From the NCBI GenBank assembly GCA_021850555.1, contig JAJZLX010000661.1, positions 1 to 11,663 of the forward strand: DNA of 11,663 bases, in the 5' to 3' direction. The notes beneath the pieces are model-generated. The model made no database searches. It saw nothing but the letters and a program-made list of their open reading frames with translations, and was not told where the DNA came from. Below, one piece after another: positions 1-8,256 of the stretch. The stretch comes from Pseudomonadota bacterium (lineage in GTDB: Bacteria > Pseudomonadota > Gammaproteobacteria > Steroidobacterales > Steroidobacteraceae). Every line of letters begins with the position of its first letter. Within the stretch, counting starts at the first letter, position 1. A program made the translations under genes and the position numbers.

Positions 1-98
1 TCCGATCTCATACCGGGCCGCAGTGACTGGAAATGCCGGTCGTTGTCGCCTGCAGGCAGCACCATGGCGCATGGGACGCCTCGGCGGGGTCAAAAGAC

Positions 99-107
99 TG
101 GTATCAT
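99..107 (+). promoter_or_regulatory. Candidate extended -10 promoter for the gcv operon
   Basis: The sequence TGGTATCAT matches the sigma-70 extended -10 form (TGn followed by TATAAT) with one mismatch in the hexamer. Transcription would begin near 113-115, about a dozen bases before the first paired base of the glycine riboswitch, which is the expected position. No good -35 hexamer lies 16-18 bp upstream (the bases near 79-84 are CCTCGG), so the call depends on the extended -10 and on position. Bases 1-98 otherwise show no convincing gene. Confidence 0.45.
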
Positions 108-125
108 CTGGGCACCCCGAAAATC

Positions 126-390
126 AGTCTGCACGGAGAGGGTCCGGCCGCGCTGAGTCTCAGCGCTCCCCGCCGGAACGCCGAAGGCGCAAATTCCGCC
201 CGGAAACGCTCAGGCACACGAACGGCAGGCTGCGAAGGCTCGGGCCTTCGCGGGGGCTCTGGAGAGCGGCGGATGCCGGGGACGATCCCGGTCATCCACC
301 CACCGAAGGGGAGTGGCGCCAGGGAGCCTGTCGGATCTGAGTCCAGAGGCTCCCGGTGCGCCCGATCTCTCAGGTCACCGGACAGAGGGG
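126..390 (+). promoter_or_regulatory. Tandem glycine riboswitch (two aptamers) in the gcvT leader
   Basis: Two copies of the glycine aptamer core are visible. Aptamer 1 is about 126-231: GGAGAG at 135-140, GCCGAAGGCGCAA near 180-192, and GCTCAGGCAC with a downstream AACGG near 208-225. Its P1 can form from 126-132 with 225-231, and 150-156 pairs with 160-166 as an inner hairpin. Aptamer 2 is about 257-387: CTCTGGAGAG at 257-266, CACCGAAGGGG at 301-311, and CTCTCAGGTCACCGGACAGAG at 367-387 (21 bases; core is CTCTCAGG then GGACAGAG). P1 is 257-260 with 384-387, P2 is 262-266 with 367-371, a P3 hairpin is 276-280 with 287-291, and a long P3b arm is 315-319/358-362 plus 322-329/347-354. Such switches usually turn glycine cleavage genes on when glycine is plentiful. 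The gene immediately downstream is gcvT, which fits exactly. A 7-bp stem (232-238 with 245-251) sits between the aptamers. Confidence 0.94.
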
Positions 391-430
391 CGGCAGGCAA
401 CCTGCTGCTTCCTGATGCTCCGGAGGATCT
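391..430 (+). promoter_or_regulatory. Probable expression platform and ribosome binding site of gcvT
   Basis: After the second aptamer a 7-bp hairpin with a CAA loop can form (391-397 with 401-407, one G-T pair). The Shine-Dalgarno GGAGG at 422-426 lies 4 bases before the GTG start at 431. CTTCC at 408-412 is complementary to this GGAGG (one wobble pair, 9-base loop), so ribosome access could be masked. No U-tract follows any hairpin here, so control of translation initiation is more likely than transcription termination. The alternative pairing is inferred by eye. Confidence 0.5.
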
Positions 431-1513
431 GTGGCACGACGAACCGCTCTTTTTTCGCTTCACCAGGCGCTTGGCGCTCGCATGGTCGACTTCGGCGGCT
501 GGGACATGCCCCTGCAGTACGGCTCTCAGATAGCCGAGCATCATGCCGTACGGCGCGCCGCCGGCATCTTCGACGTCTCTCATATGTGTGTCGTCGATCT
601 GCAGGGCGCAGAGGCGCGCCCCTTCCTGCAGAGACTGTTTGCGAACGACGTCGGCAAGCTCGAGGAGCCGGGCAAGGCGCTCTACGGGTGCATGCTCAAC
701 GAAGAGGCCGGCGTCGTGGACGACCTCATCGTCTACTTCCTTGGCGAGCAGGAGTTTCGCGCCGTCGTGAACGCCGGCACGCGAGACAAAGACCTCGCCT
801 GGATGAGGCGCCACGCCGAGAGCTTCGGCGTCAAGGTGATCGAGCGTTCCGATCTCGCCATGCTGGCGGTGCAGGGACCCGAAGCGCGCTCCAGGGTCGC
901 CGCTCTCTTGTCCGCTGCCGGCGCGGAGCGCGCACTCGCGCTCGGGACTTTCTTCGGTCAGGAGATCGAGGGCTGGTTCGTCTCCCGCACCGGCTACACC
1001 GGTGAGGATGGCTTCGAGATCATGCTGCCGGCCGGGCAGGCTGAGGGCCTCTGGCGCGCACTCAATGCAGCCGGTGTCGCTTCCTGCGGACTCGGCGCGC
1101 GCGACACGCTGCGCCTCGAGGCGGGTATGAACCTGTACGGCAGCGACATGGATGAGCGCACAAACCCGCTGGAGTCCGGGCTCGCCTGGACCGTGGCGTT
1201 GACCCCGGGTCGGGCGTTCGTCGGCCGGCAGGCGCTCGAGAAGGCGGCCGCCGCGGGCATCAAGCGCAAGCTCGTGGGGCTGGTGCTCGAAGACCGGGGC
1301 GTGCTGCGCGCGCATCAGCGGGTCATCACCGTCGCCGGCGAAGGCGAGGTCACGAGCGGGACTTTTTCCCCGACGCTCGAGCGCTCGATCGCGCTGGCAC
1401 GAGTTCCCGTGGCCGCGAGCGGGATCGCGCAGGTCGAGATCCGCGGCCAGCTGCACGAAGCGCGAATCGTCAAGCCGCCTTTTGTCAGGCGCGGCAAGCC
1501 CCTCATCGGCTGA
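431..1513 (+). CDS. gcvT: Aminomethyltransferase, glycine cleavage system T protein
   Basis: GcvT takes the aminomethyl group carried on the lipoyl arm of GcvH and, with tetrahydrofolate, releases ammonia and forms 5,10-methylene-THF in the cytoplasm. The 360-residue product matches the length of the family (364 residues in E. coli) and is collinear with it from the first residues: [10 protein letters not shown] at 15-24, [16 protein letters not shown] at 37-52, [16 protein letters not shown] in the middle and SGTFSPTL near the C-terminus. D97 in GVVDDLIVY corresponds to the conserved folate-site aspartate, and [10 protein letters not shown] follows. I chose the GTG at 431 because it gives the family N-terminus and has GGAGG 4 bases upstream. 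It is the first gene behind the glycine riboswitch, and gcvH follows after 65 bp. Confidence 0.97.
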   Translation: MARRTALFSLHQALGARMVDFGGWDMPLQYGSQIAEHHAVRRAAGIFDVSHMCVVDLQGAEARPFLQRLFANDVGKLEEPGKALYGCMLNEEAGVVDDLIVYFLGEQEFRAVVNAGTRDKDLAWMRRHAESFGVKVIERSDLAMLAVQGPEARSRVAALLSAAGAERALALGTFFGQEIEGWFVSRTGYTGEDGFEIMLPAGQAEGLWRALNAAGVASCGLGARDTLRLEAGMNLYGSDMDERTNPLESGLAWTVALTPGRAFVGRQALEKAAAAGIKRKLVGLVLEDRGVLRAHQRVITVAGEGEVTSGTFSPTLERSIALARVPVAASGIAQVEIRGQLHEARIVKPPFVRRGKPLIG

Positions 1514-1529
1514 GCGGGCGTCTCTTCCC

Positions 1530-1556
1530 TTACATCCGTTACATCCTTTCCATCCG
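1530..1556 (+). repeat. Short pyrimidine-rich tandem repeat between gcvT and gcvH
   Basis: TTACATCC occurs at 1530-1537 and again at 1539-1546, with a third related unit, TTCCATCCG, at 1548-1556. The surrounding 1521-1556 is strongly C/T-rich on the + strand, unlike the rest of this GC-rich region. It lies in the only sizeable gap inside the gcv cluster. No function can be assigned. It could be a relaxed single-stranded mRNA stretch or simple slippage. Confidence 0.5.
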
Positions 1557-1578
1557 ATCAGACTTACCGGAGCGCTGC

Positions 1579-1968
1579 ATGAGCAAGGTTCCTTCCGATC
1601 TGAAGTACACGCGAACCCACGAATGGCTGCGGATACTGCCCGATGGCGCCGTGGAAGTCGGCATCACCGACCACGCCCAGCATGCCCTCGGCGACCTGGT
1701 GTTCGTGGAGGTGCCGGAGGCGGGGCGCAAGGTCCGCGCAGGCGAGCCGTTTGCCGTGATCGAGTCCGTGAAGGCCGCCTCCGACGTCTATTCGCCGATC
1801 GGCGGCGAAGTGCTCGAAGGCAACCCCGAGCTTGCCTCGGCGCCCGAGACCGTCAATTCCGACCCCTACGGCAAAGGGTGGCTGGTGCGCATGATGCCCG
1901 CGGATGCGTTGCCCGCGCTGCTCACGGCCGCCGAGTACGAGAAGCTGGCCGCGGAGGAGGCGGGCTGA
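1579..1968 (+). CDS. gcvH: Glycine cleavage system H protein (lipoyl carrier)
   Basis: GcvH is the mobile carrier of the glycine cleavage complex. Its lipoyl-lysine shuttles the aminomethyl group from the P-protein to GcvT and is reoxidised by the L-protein. The product is 129 residues, the normal length. The N-terminus reads [11 protein letters not shown], followed by [19 protein letters not shown] and the lipoylation hairpin [16 protein letters not shown], in which K65 is the predicted lipoyl attachment site. The ATG at 1579 is preceded by CGGAG at a suitable distance. The stop codon overlaps the ATG of gcvPA by one base (TGATG), which suggests translational coupling. No lipoylation enzyme and no L-protein gene lies in this window. 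Confidence 0.97.
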   Translation: MSKVPSDLKYTRTHEWLRILPDGAVEVGITDHAQHALGDLVFVEVPEAGRKVRAGEPFAVIESVKAASDVYSPIGGEVLEGNPELASAPETVNSDPYGKGWLVRMMPADALPALLTAAEYEKLAAEEAG

Positions 1969-3341
1969 TGGCTTTCATTCCGCACACGCCCGAGGACGTG
2001 AAGGCGATGCTCGCGTCCATCGGTGTGGAGGACATCGAGCGGCTGTTCGAGGAGATTCCCGCCAGGCTTCGCGTCGGCGCCCTCGGGCGGGTGCCGCCGG
2101 CACTGACCGAGATGGAAGTCGGCCGGCTGATGAGCGAGCGGGCGCGTCTCGACGGACGGCCGCTGTGCTTCATCGGCGCGGGCGCCTACGAGCACCACAT
2201 CCCCGCGGCCGTGTGGGCCATCGCCACGCGCGGGGAGTTCTACAGCGCCTACACACCCTATCAGGCTGAAGCAAGCCAGGGCACCCTGCAGCTGCTCTAC
2301 GAGTATCAATCCATGATGGCCAGCCTGACCGACATGGACGTCTCGAACGCGTCGCTGTACGACGGCGCGAGCGCCCTGGCGGAGGCCTGCCTGATGGCGG
2401 TGCGCGCCAATCGGCGCTCGCAGTCGCGACGCATTCTCTTGCCGGCGACCGTGCATCCGCACTACCGGCGCACGGCGCAGGGCATCGCAGGCAACCAGGG
2501 ACTGACGTTCGAAGAGCTGCCGTTCTGCCCCGAGCGGGGTTGCACGCTCACCGACACGCTGGCTCGCTACGAGGGGCAGGACATCACTGCCCTCGTCATC
2601 CCGCAGCCTAACGTTTTCGGCCGGCTGGAGGACGTGGACGCGCTCACCGACTGGGCTCACGCACGCGACATCCTGGTCGTGGCCGTGGTCAATCCGGTGT
2701 CGCTCGCGCTCCTTTCTCCGCCCGGACGGTGGGGCGGCAAGGGCGCCGATATCGTCGTGGGCGAAGGCCAGCCGCTCGGTATCCCGCTGTCCTCGGGTGG
2801 GCCTTACTTCGGCTTCATGACGACCCGCATGGCGCACGTACGGCAGATGCCCGGGCGCATCGTGGGACGGACCGTGGATGCCGCCGGGCAACCGGGCTTC
2901 ACCTTGACCCTGCAGGCGCGCGAGCAGCACATCCGCCGCGCCAAGGCCACCTCCAATATCTGCACCAACCAGGGCTTGATGGTGACGGCGGCGACGATCT
3001 ACCTGTCGCTCATGGGGCCGCAGGGCCTTGCGCGCACGGCCGCGGCCTGTCACGCGCGCACCGGCGAGCTGCTGGCGGCGCTCACCGGCGTGCAGGGAGT
3101 GCGGCGCGTGTTTCAGGGGCCGGTCTTCCACGAGGCGGTGATCGGCCTCGATCGCCCTGCGGCCGGCGTGCTCGAGCGGCTCGCCGCGCGCGGCATCCTG
3201 GGCGGCTGGGACCTCTCGGATCACTATCCGCAGCTCGGCCAGGCGCTGCTCGCGTGCGCCACCGAGACCAAGACCTCTGCCGATATCGAACGCTACGCCG
3301 CGGCGCTCGGCGAGTGCCTGCGCGAAGCGCGTGCTGCCTGA
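1968..3341 (+). CDS. gcvPA: Glycine dehydrogenase (decarboxylating) subunit 1, P-protein N-terminal half
   Basis: This is the alpha subunit of the split P-protein, which decarboxylates glycine using PLP and loads the aminomethyl group on GcvH. The 457-residue product starts [15 protein letters not shown], as GcvPA proteins do. It carries [15 protein letters not shown] at about 68-82, [14 protein letters not shown] at 95-108 and [14 protein letters not shown] at 127-140, all P-protein signatures. [18 protein letters not shown] appears in the second half. The reading frame stays open upstream to 1482, but the upstream part is composition-driven. The ATG at 1968 overlaps the gcvH stop, has GGAGGAGG at 1952-1959 and gives the family N-terminus. 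The PLP lysine is not here but in GcvPB, so the two proteins must act as a heteromeric enzyme. Confidence 0.96.
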   Translation: MAFIPHTPEDVKAMLASIGVEDIERLFEEIPARLRVGALGRVPPALTEMEVGRLMSERARLDGRPLCFIGAGAYEHHIPAAVWAIATRGEFYSAYTPYQAEASQGTLQLLYEYQSMMASLTDMDVSNASLYDGASALAEACLMAVRANRRSQSRRILLPATVHPHYRRTAQGIAGNQGLTFEELPFCPERGCTLTDTLARYEGQDITALVIPQPNVFGRLEDVDALTDWAHARDILVVAVVNPVSLALLSPPGRWGGKGADIVVGEGQPLGIPLSSGGPYFGFMTTRMAHVRQMPGRIVGRTVDAAGQPGFTLTLQAREQHIRRAKATSNICTNQGLMVTAATIYLSLMGPQGLARTAAACHARTGELLAALTGVQGVRRVFQGPVFHEAVIGLDRPAAGVLERLAARGILGGWDLSDHYPQLGQALLACATETKTSADIERYAAALGECLREARAA

Positions 3342-3350
3342 GAAACACCC

Positions 3351-4907
3351 ATGAACGATGATCCAAGCTCTCTTTCGATTCGAAGTGCCGCGGCATCTGC
3401 GGGGCCGGCGCAACCGACCCCGCGCAAGTCCGGTCGCCAGGCCATGGAAAAGCTCATTTTCGAGTATTCCGTCCATGGCCGCGGCGCCGAGGATCAATGG
3501 CCGCGCGACCCCGGGCCCGAGGCTTTGGCGGATCTGCCGCCACAGCTGCTCCGCAAGGGCCCGCCGCCGCTGCCCGAAGTGAGCGAGCTGGAGGCGGTAC
3601 GGCACTTCACGCGCCTCTCGCAGTTGAACTTTTCCATCGACACGCAGTTCTATCCGTTGGGCTCGTGCACGATGAAGTACAACCCCAAGGCCTGCAACCA
3701 GTACGCCATGCTTCCGGAGTTCCTCTCCCGCCATCCGCTGGCTCCCGACTCGCTCGGCCAAGGGGTGCTCGAGTGCCTCTACGAGCTGCAGGAGATGCTG
3801 AAGGAGGTCACGGGCATGCAGGCCGTGGCGCTGTCCCCCATGGCGGGCGCCCAGGGCGAATACGCCGGCGTCGCCATGATCCGCGCATACCATCGCTCGC
3901 GCGGTGATCTCGAGCGCAACGAGATCATCGTGCCGGAAGCGGCCCACGGCACCAATCCGGCGACCGCCACGATGTGCGGCTGTGTGGTGCGGGAAGTCCC
4001 GGTCAATGCCGAGGGCGATGTGGATCTCGCCGCCCTCGAGGCGGCGGTGGGTCCGAAAACGGCCGGCATCATGCTGACCAACCCTTCCACGCTCGGGGTG
4101 TTCGAGCGGCGCATAGAGGAGGTGGCGCGGACGGTGCACGCCGCCGGCGGACTGCTCTATTACGACGGGGCGAACCTCAACGCCATCCTGGGCAAAGTGC
4201 GCCCGGGGGATATGGGATTCGACGTCATCCACGTCAATCTGCACAAGACATTCTCGACCCCTCACGGCGGCGGCGGACCGGGAGCAGGGCCCGTGGGGGT
4301 GAGCGAGCGGCTCGCGCCCTTCCTGCCCGTGCCTCTCGTCGAGCGCCGCGGCGAGCGCTATGCGTGGCTCACCGAGCGGGATCTGCCCCAGTCGATCGGC
4401 AGGCTCTCGGCCTTCGGCGGCAATGTGGGCGTGCTGCTGCGCGCCTACGTCTACATGCGCATGCTGGGCCGAGATGGGCTTGCGCGGGTGGGGGAGTACG
4501 CCACGCTCAATGCCAACTACCTGCTCGCCAGGCTCGTCCAGGCCGGATTCGAGCCCGCGTATCCGATGAGGCGGGCCAGTCACGAGTTCATCATCACCCT
4601 CAGGGGTGAGGCCCGCGAGCTTGGGGTGAGCGCCATGGACTTCGCCAAGCGCCTGCTCGATCATGGCCAGCATGCTCCGACCACCTATTTCCCGCTGCTG
4701 GTGCCGGAATGTCTGCTGATCGAGCCGACGGAGACGGAGAGCAAAGCGGCGCTGGATGCCTTCGTGGCCGCCATGGAGCAGATCCTGGCCGAGGCCGCGC
4801 AAGAACCCGAGCACTTGCACAGCGCTCCGCATACCATGCCGGTAAGGCGCCTGGACGACGTGCGGGCGGCCAAGCAATTGGATCTCAAGTGGAAACCGGC
4901 GGCATAG
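3351..4907 (+). CDS. gcvPB: Glycine dehydrogenase (decarboxylating) subunit 2, P-protein C-terminal half
   Basis: This is the PLP-binding subunit of the split P-protein and partner of GcvPA. Clear signatures are [13 protein letters not shown] at 101-113, [13 protein letters not shown] near 161-173, [12 protein letters not shown] at 195-206, and the cofactor site [19 protein letters not shown], in which K299 is the predicted Schiff-base lysine. The 518-residue product is slightly long: about 31 residues rich in Ser, Ala and Pro precede MEKLIFEYS, where similarity to the family begins. The ATG at 3351 lies 9 bp after gcvPA but has a weak ribosome binding site. The ATG at 3444 is an alternative start, also without a strong site. 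The tail overlaps the presumed start of dgkA. Confidence 0.96.
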   Translation: MNDDPSSLSIRSAAASAGPAQPTPRKSGRQAMEKLIFEYSVHGRGAEDQWPRDPGPEALADLPPQLLRKGPPPLPEVSELEAVRHFTRLSQLNFSIDTQFYPLGSCTMKYNPKACNQYAMLPEFLSRHPLAPDSLGQGVLECLYELQEMLKEVTGMQAVALSPMAGAQGEYAGVAMIRAYHRSRGDLERNEIIVPEAAHGTNPATATMCGCVVREVPVNAEGDVDLAALEAAVGPKTAGIMLTNPSTLGVFERRIEEVARTVHAAGGLLYYDGANLNAILGKVRPGDMGFDVIHVNLHKTFSTPHGGGGPGAGPVGVSERLAPFLPVPLVERRGERYAWLTERDLPQSIGRLSAFGGNVGVLLRAYVYMRMLGRDGLARVGEYATLNANYLLARLVQAGFEPAYPMRRASHEFIITLRGEARELGVSAMDFAKRLLDHGQHAPTTYFPLLVPECLLIEPTETESKAALDAFVAAMEQILAEAAQEPEHLHSAPHTMPVRRLDDVRAAKQLDLKWKPAA

Positions 4908-5272
4908 CCATCGATCGATACAAGCCGAGAGGCCTCACCCGGGTGCTGCGCGCCTTCGGCGCGAGCGCCCGGGGGCTCGCCGGAGCGTTCCGCGAAGAGG
5001 CCGCGTTCCGCCAGGAGATCGCCTTCGCGGCGCTCGCCATACCTCTGGCTCTCTGGCTCGGACACGACGGGGTCGAGCGCGCGCTGCTCATCGCCCCGGT
5101 GCTGCTCATCCTGATCGTTGAGCTGATCAACAGCGCCATCGAGGCTACCGTCGATCGGATCGGGCTCGAGCGGCATGCGCTCGCCGGGCTCGCCAAGGAC
5201 ATCGGCTCGGCGGCCGTACTGATGTCCTTCGGCCTGCTCGCCGTGGTGTGGCTGCTGGTGTTGCTGGGGTGA
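4889..5272 (+). CDS. dgkA: Diacylglycerol kinase, small integral membrane type
   Basis: DgkA phosphorylates diacylglycerol with ATP in the inner membrane, recycling lipid by-products of periplasmic glucan synthesis and lipopolysaccharide modification. From the GTG at 4889 the product has 127 residues, against about 122 in E. coli. It shows the amphipathic start GLTRVLRAF, then EEAAFRQE, and three hydrophobic segments at about 44-58, 65-84 and 107-126. Active-site residues of the family are present: E78, N81 and E85 in [16 protein letters not shown], and K103-D104 in [10 protein letters not shown]. The frame is open upstream to 4709, but that portion lies over gcvPB. GTG 4889 (GGA 6 bases before it) overlaps gcvPB by 19 bp. 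A later start would cut into the conserved N-terminus. The exact start is uncertain, the identity is not. Confidence 0.93.
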   Translation: METGGIAIDRYKPRGLTRVLRAFGASARGLAGAFREEAAFRQEIAFAALAIPLALWLGHDGVERALLIAPVLLILIVELINSAIEATVDRIGLERHALAGLAKDIGSAAVLMSFGLLAVVWLLVLLG

Positions 5273-5337
5273 GCGGCGAGGGCGGCGATCGCGCCGGAAA
5301 ACGGTTGCTTGTGGGAAGGTCCTTGAGAGGGGGCTCG

Positions 5338-8250
5338 ATGCGATTGCTGCGACTGACTGTATGTGTGCTGACCCTGGCCGTGCTGGCGCCTTCGCCGGCG
5401 GTACTTGCCGCCAACGCCCGCGTGCCCGCGGGGCAGGCGCCGATGCGCCCGGGATCCACGCCGCCGCGCGAGACCTCCGTTGCCGCCCACGTGGCGAAAC
5501 ACGCCGCGGCGCTCGAATCCAATCCCACCTGGGCCGCCACCCTCGCGCGCATCGCCAGCAGCGTGGTCTCCATCAAGTTCAACCAGGACCGCGCCTTCGA
5601 CACGGACTGGAACGAGACGGCGGAAGCGACCGGTTTCGTCGTCGATGCCAAGCGCGGAATCATTCTGACGAACCGCCATGTCGTGACGCCGGGCCCGGTG
5701 ACGGCCACGGCAACCTTCCTCGACCGCGAGGTGGTCAGGCTCCATCCGATCTACTACGATCCGGTGCACGACTTCGGCTTCTACCGTTTCAACCCGAAGA
5801 AGCTGCGCTACATCCACCCCGCGGCGCTGCCTTTGGATCCCCAGGGGGCGAAGGTCGGCCGGGAGATCCGGGTGGTCGGCAACAATGCCGGCGAGCAGCT
5901 CTCGATCCTCGCCGGCACGCTCGCCCGGCTGCACCGACGCGCGCCGTACTACGGTTTCGGCAAGTACAACGATTTCAACACCTTCTATCTGCAGGCGGCC
6001 TCGGGAACTTCCGGCGGCTCCTCGGGCTCGCCGGTGATCGACATCAAAGGCCAGGTGGTGGCGCTCAACGCCGGAGGCGCCACCAATGCAGCCTCGAGCT
6101 TCTATCTGCCGCTCGGGCTGGTGAAGCGCGCGTTGCGGCTGATCCAGGAAGGCAAGCCGGTCACGCGCGGCACGCTGTACACGGTGTTTGACTACACCCC
6201 CTTCAACGAGCTCGAGCGGCTGGGGCTGCCGCGACCGGTGGAAACCGCGGTGCGCAAGGCTTATCCGCAGCGCACCGGCATGCTCGTGGTGAGGACCGTC
6301 CTGGCGGGCTCGCCGAGCGCCCGGGTGCTTCAGCCGGGCGACATCCTGGTGCGCATCGACGGGCACTTCGTGACGACGTTTGGTCCGCTGGAGGGGATTC
6401 TGGACCGCTCGGTCGGGCGCCAGATCCACTTGCAGCTGGAGCGCGGCGGCCGGCTGGTGTCGGTGACGCTGCCGGTGGGCAACCTCAATGCCATTACTCC
6501 GAGCGCCTACGTCCAGTTCGGCGATGCGGTGGTCAATACACTGTCCTACGAGATGGCACTGCAGCTGAACGTGCCTCCGCGCGGTGTGTGGGTCGCGAAC
6601 CCGGGATACGTGTTCGGCGCCGCCGGTGTCCCGAGGGGCGCGGTGATCCACGCGATCGACTCCTGGCCGATCGACAACCTGCAGGATTTCAGGCGCGCGC
6701 TCGCGAGGCTCGCCGACGGCCAGTACGCCACCGTGCGTTTCACGATCGCCGCCGACCCCAACAGCAGCGAGCTCAGCTATTTCCGCATGAGCCGCCGGTG
6801 GTTCCCCGCGCAGTACTGCGTGCGCGACGACAAGACCGGCATCTGGCCGTGTACGCCGCTTTCGCCGGGCCCGCCGCGGCGGCCTCATCCGGTCGTCTCC
6901 ACGCGATTCCCCAAATACCGCAATCCGCTCATGACCCGGCTTGCGCCCTCGCTGGCGATGGTGACCTTCAGCATGCCGTATTCGGTCTCGGGCGTGACCG
7001 AGCATTACTATCACGGCACGGGCGTGGTGGTGAACGCCAAGCGCGGTCTGGTGGTGGTCGATCGCAACACGGTCCCTGTCTCGCTGGGGGACGTCACCGT
7101 GACGTTCGCGGGCACGGTGCAGGTGCCGGGGCGGGTGGTGTACGTCAGCCCGATCCATAACCTGGCGGTGGTCGCCTACAACCCGCGGCTGCTCGGCTCG
7201 ACGCCCGTGCGCTCGGCCAGGCTGAGAGCCGAGCGCCTCTCACCCGGCGAGCCCATCGACGTGATCGGTCTCGGCGCCCGCAGCGATCTGCATTTCCGCC
7301 ACACCGATGTGGCCAGCATCGAGCCGCTGGAGCTGCCGCTGTCGCGCACCATGCGCTTCCGCGACACCAACATCATGAGCATCCAGCTGGTCAATCCGCC
7401 GGACGATTTCGACGGCGTGCTGACCGACGGGAGCGGCGATGTCGTCGGCTTGTGGTCGAGCTTCGCCTACGACACGGCGAGCGGCGAGGGCCAGGAGCTG
7501 GAAGGGGTGCCCATCGCGCCCGTCGAGGACATGCTGCAACGGATCCGCAGCGGACAACCGCTTCACTCGCTCGACGTCGAGCTGTCCCTGACGCCGCTCG
7601 CCAGCGCACGGCTGATCGGGTTGCCTGCCTCGTGGGCGCACAGGCTTGCCGCCCAGGGGGCCACCCGGCGCGAGGTTCTCACGATCGCGCGTGCGACCGG
7701 CGGCTCGCCGGCCCAACGGCTTCTCGATCCGGGAGACCTGCTGCTCGCCATTGACGGTCGGGTGGTGACGACGTTCCGCCAGGTCGAGCGCGCGACCGCC
7801 GACAGGCCGGTGGTCAAGGTGACGATATGGCGCGGGCACCAGACCCTGACTCTCACGGTGCCCACCGTGGTGCTTTCGGGCACCGCGCTGCACCGGGTCG
7901 TGGAATGGGCCGGCGCGACGCTGCAGAAGCCGTTCCATTCGATGCTGGCGCAAAGAGGCGTTCCGCCGCTCGGCGTGTACGTCGATTTTTTCGATTACGG
8001 CTCGCCAGCGGCGCGTTATGGGCTGTATCCGGGACTGCGCATCGTCGCAGTGAACGGCACTCCGACGCCAAACCTGGATGCGTTCATCCGCGCGGTGGTC
8101 GGGCGGCCCGATCATTCCTCGGTGCGCCTGACGACCATCACCTGGAACAACGCGCCGCAGGTGATAACGCTGAAGCTCGACAAGCACTATTGGCCGGCAT
8201 ATGAGCTGGTGAGCACCAGCCATGGCTGGGTACGCCGTCCGCTTAAGTGA
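5338..8250 (+). CDS. Exported tandem HtrA-like serine protease with a degenerate second protease half
   Basis: A predicted periplasmic protein of 970 residues. Residues 1-25 form a signal peptide (Arg-containing start, hydrophobic core, PAVLA-A cleavage region). The first trypsin-like domain (about 55-270) carries H114 in LTNRHVV, D145 in DPVHDFGFY and S229 in GGSSGSPV, so it should be active. PDZ-like segments follow at about 312-380 and 390-475. A second protease-like domain (about 530-735) repeats the layout (TGVVVNAKRG against TGFVVDAKRG), but the triad positions hold N577, N608 and about F691, so it should be inactive. Two more PDZ-like segments lie at about 765-845 and 855-948. This architecture resembles yeast Nma111/Ynm3, in which the C-terminal HtrA repeat is also inactive. 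A role in periplasmic protein quality control is inferred. ATG 5338 was chosen for the signal peptide and AGAGG 7 bases upstream, although the frame is open to 5248. The next gene starts 6 bp after its stop. Confidence 0.9.
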   Translation: MRLLRLTVCVLTLAVLAPSPAVLAANARVPAGQAPMRPGSTPPRETSVAAHVAKHAAALESNPTWAATLARIASSVVSIKFNQDRAFDTDWNETAEATGFVVDAKRGIILTNRHVVTPGPVTATATFLDREVVRLHPIYYDPVHDFGFYRFNPKKLRYIHPAALPLDPQGAKVGREIRVVGNNAGEQLSILAGTLARLHRRAPYYGFGKYNDFNTFYLQAASGTSGGSSGSPVIDIKGQVVALNAGGATNAASSFYLPLGLVKRALRLIQEGKPVTRGTLYTVFDYTPFNELERLGLPRPVETAVRKAYPQRTGMLVVRTVLAGSPSARVLQPGDILVRIDGHFVTTFGPLEGILDRSVGRQIHLQLERGGRLVSVTLPVGNLNAITPSAYVQFGDAVVNTLSYEMALQLNVPPRGVWVANPGYVFGAAGVPRGAVIHAIDSWPIDNLQDFRRALARLADGQYATVRFTIAADPNSSELSYFRMSRRWFPAQYCVRDDKTGIWPCTPLSPGPPRRPHPVVSTRFPKYRNPLMTRLAPSLAMVTFSMPYSVSGVTEHYYHGTGVVVNAKRGLVVVDRNTVPVSLGDVTVTFAGTVQVPGRVVYVSPIHNLAVVAYNPRLLGSTPVRSARLRAERLSPGEPIDVIGLGARSDLHFRHTDVASIEPLELPLSRTMRFRDTNIMSIQLVNPPDDFDGVLTDGSGDVVGLWSSFAYDTASGEGQELEGVPIAPVEDMLQRIRSGQPLHSLDVELSLTPLASARLIGLPASWAHRLAAQGATRREVLTIARATGGSPAQRLLDPGDLLLAIDGRVVTTFRQVERATADRPVVKVTIWRGHQTLTLTVPTVVLSGTALHRVVEWAGATLQKPFHSMLAQRGVPPLGVYVDFFDYGSPAARYGLYPGLRIVAVNGTPTPNLDAFIRAVVGRPDHSSVRLTTITWNNAPQVITLKLDKHYWPAYELVSTSHGWVRRPLK

Positions 8251-8256
8251 CGATCC

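Noticed and set aside
1..72. Possible divergent gene beginning on the minus strand near 70 or 65 (short open frame running off the window edge)
   Set aside because: Only about 20 codons are visible. No family can be recognised and the ribosome site is only fair, so there is not enough to call it.
391..407. Hairpin after the riboswitch as an intrinsic terminator
   Set aside because: The stem is short (7 bp with a wobble) and is followed by CTTCCTGATG, not a run of T.
1482..1967. An upstream extension of gcvPA through gcvH
   Set aside because: The frame is open but lies over gcvH in another frame. GcvPA homologues begin at the Met encoded at 1968, which has a strong Shine-Dalgarno.
1866..4877. 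A 1003-codon open frame on the minus strand opposite gcvPA and gcvPB
   Set aside because: It is antisense to two unmistakable genes. Its translation is low-complexity His/Arg/Gly/Ala-rich with no family signature, as expected when high GC at third codon positions removes stops from the opposite strand.
5248..5337. A 30-residue N-terminal extension of the tandem HtrA protein
   Set aside because: It overlaps dgkA and would bury the signal peptide. The ATG at 5338 has its own ribosome site and starts exactly at the signal peptide.
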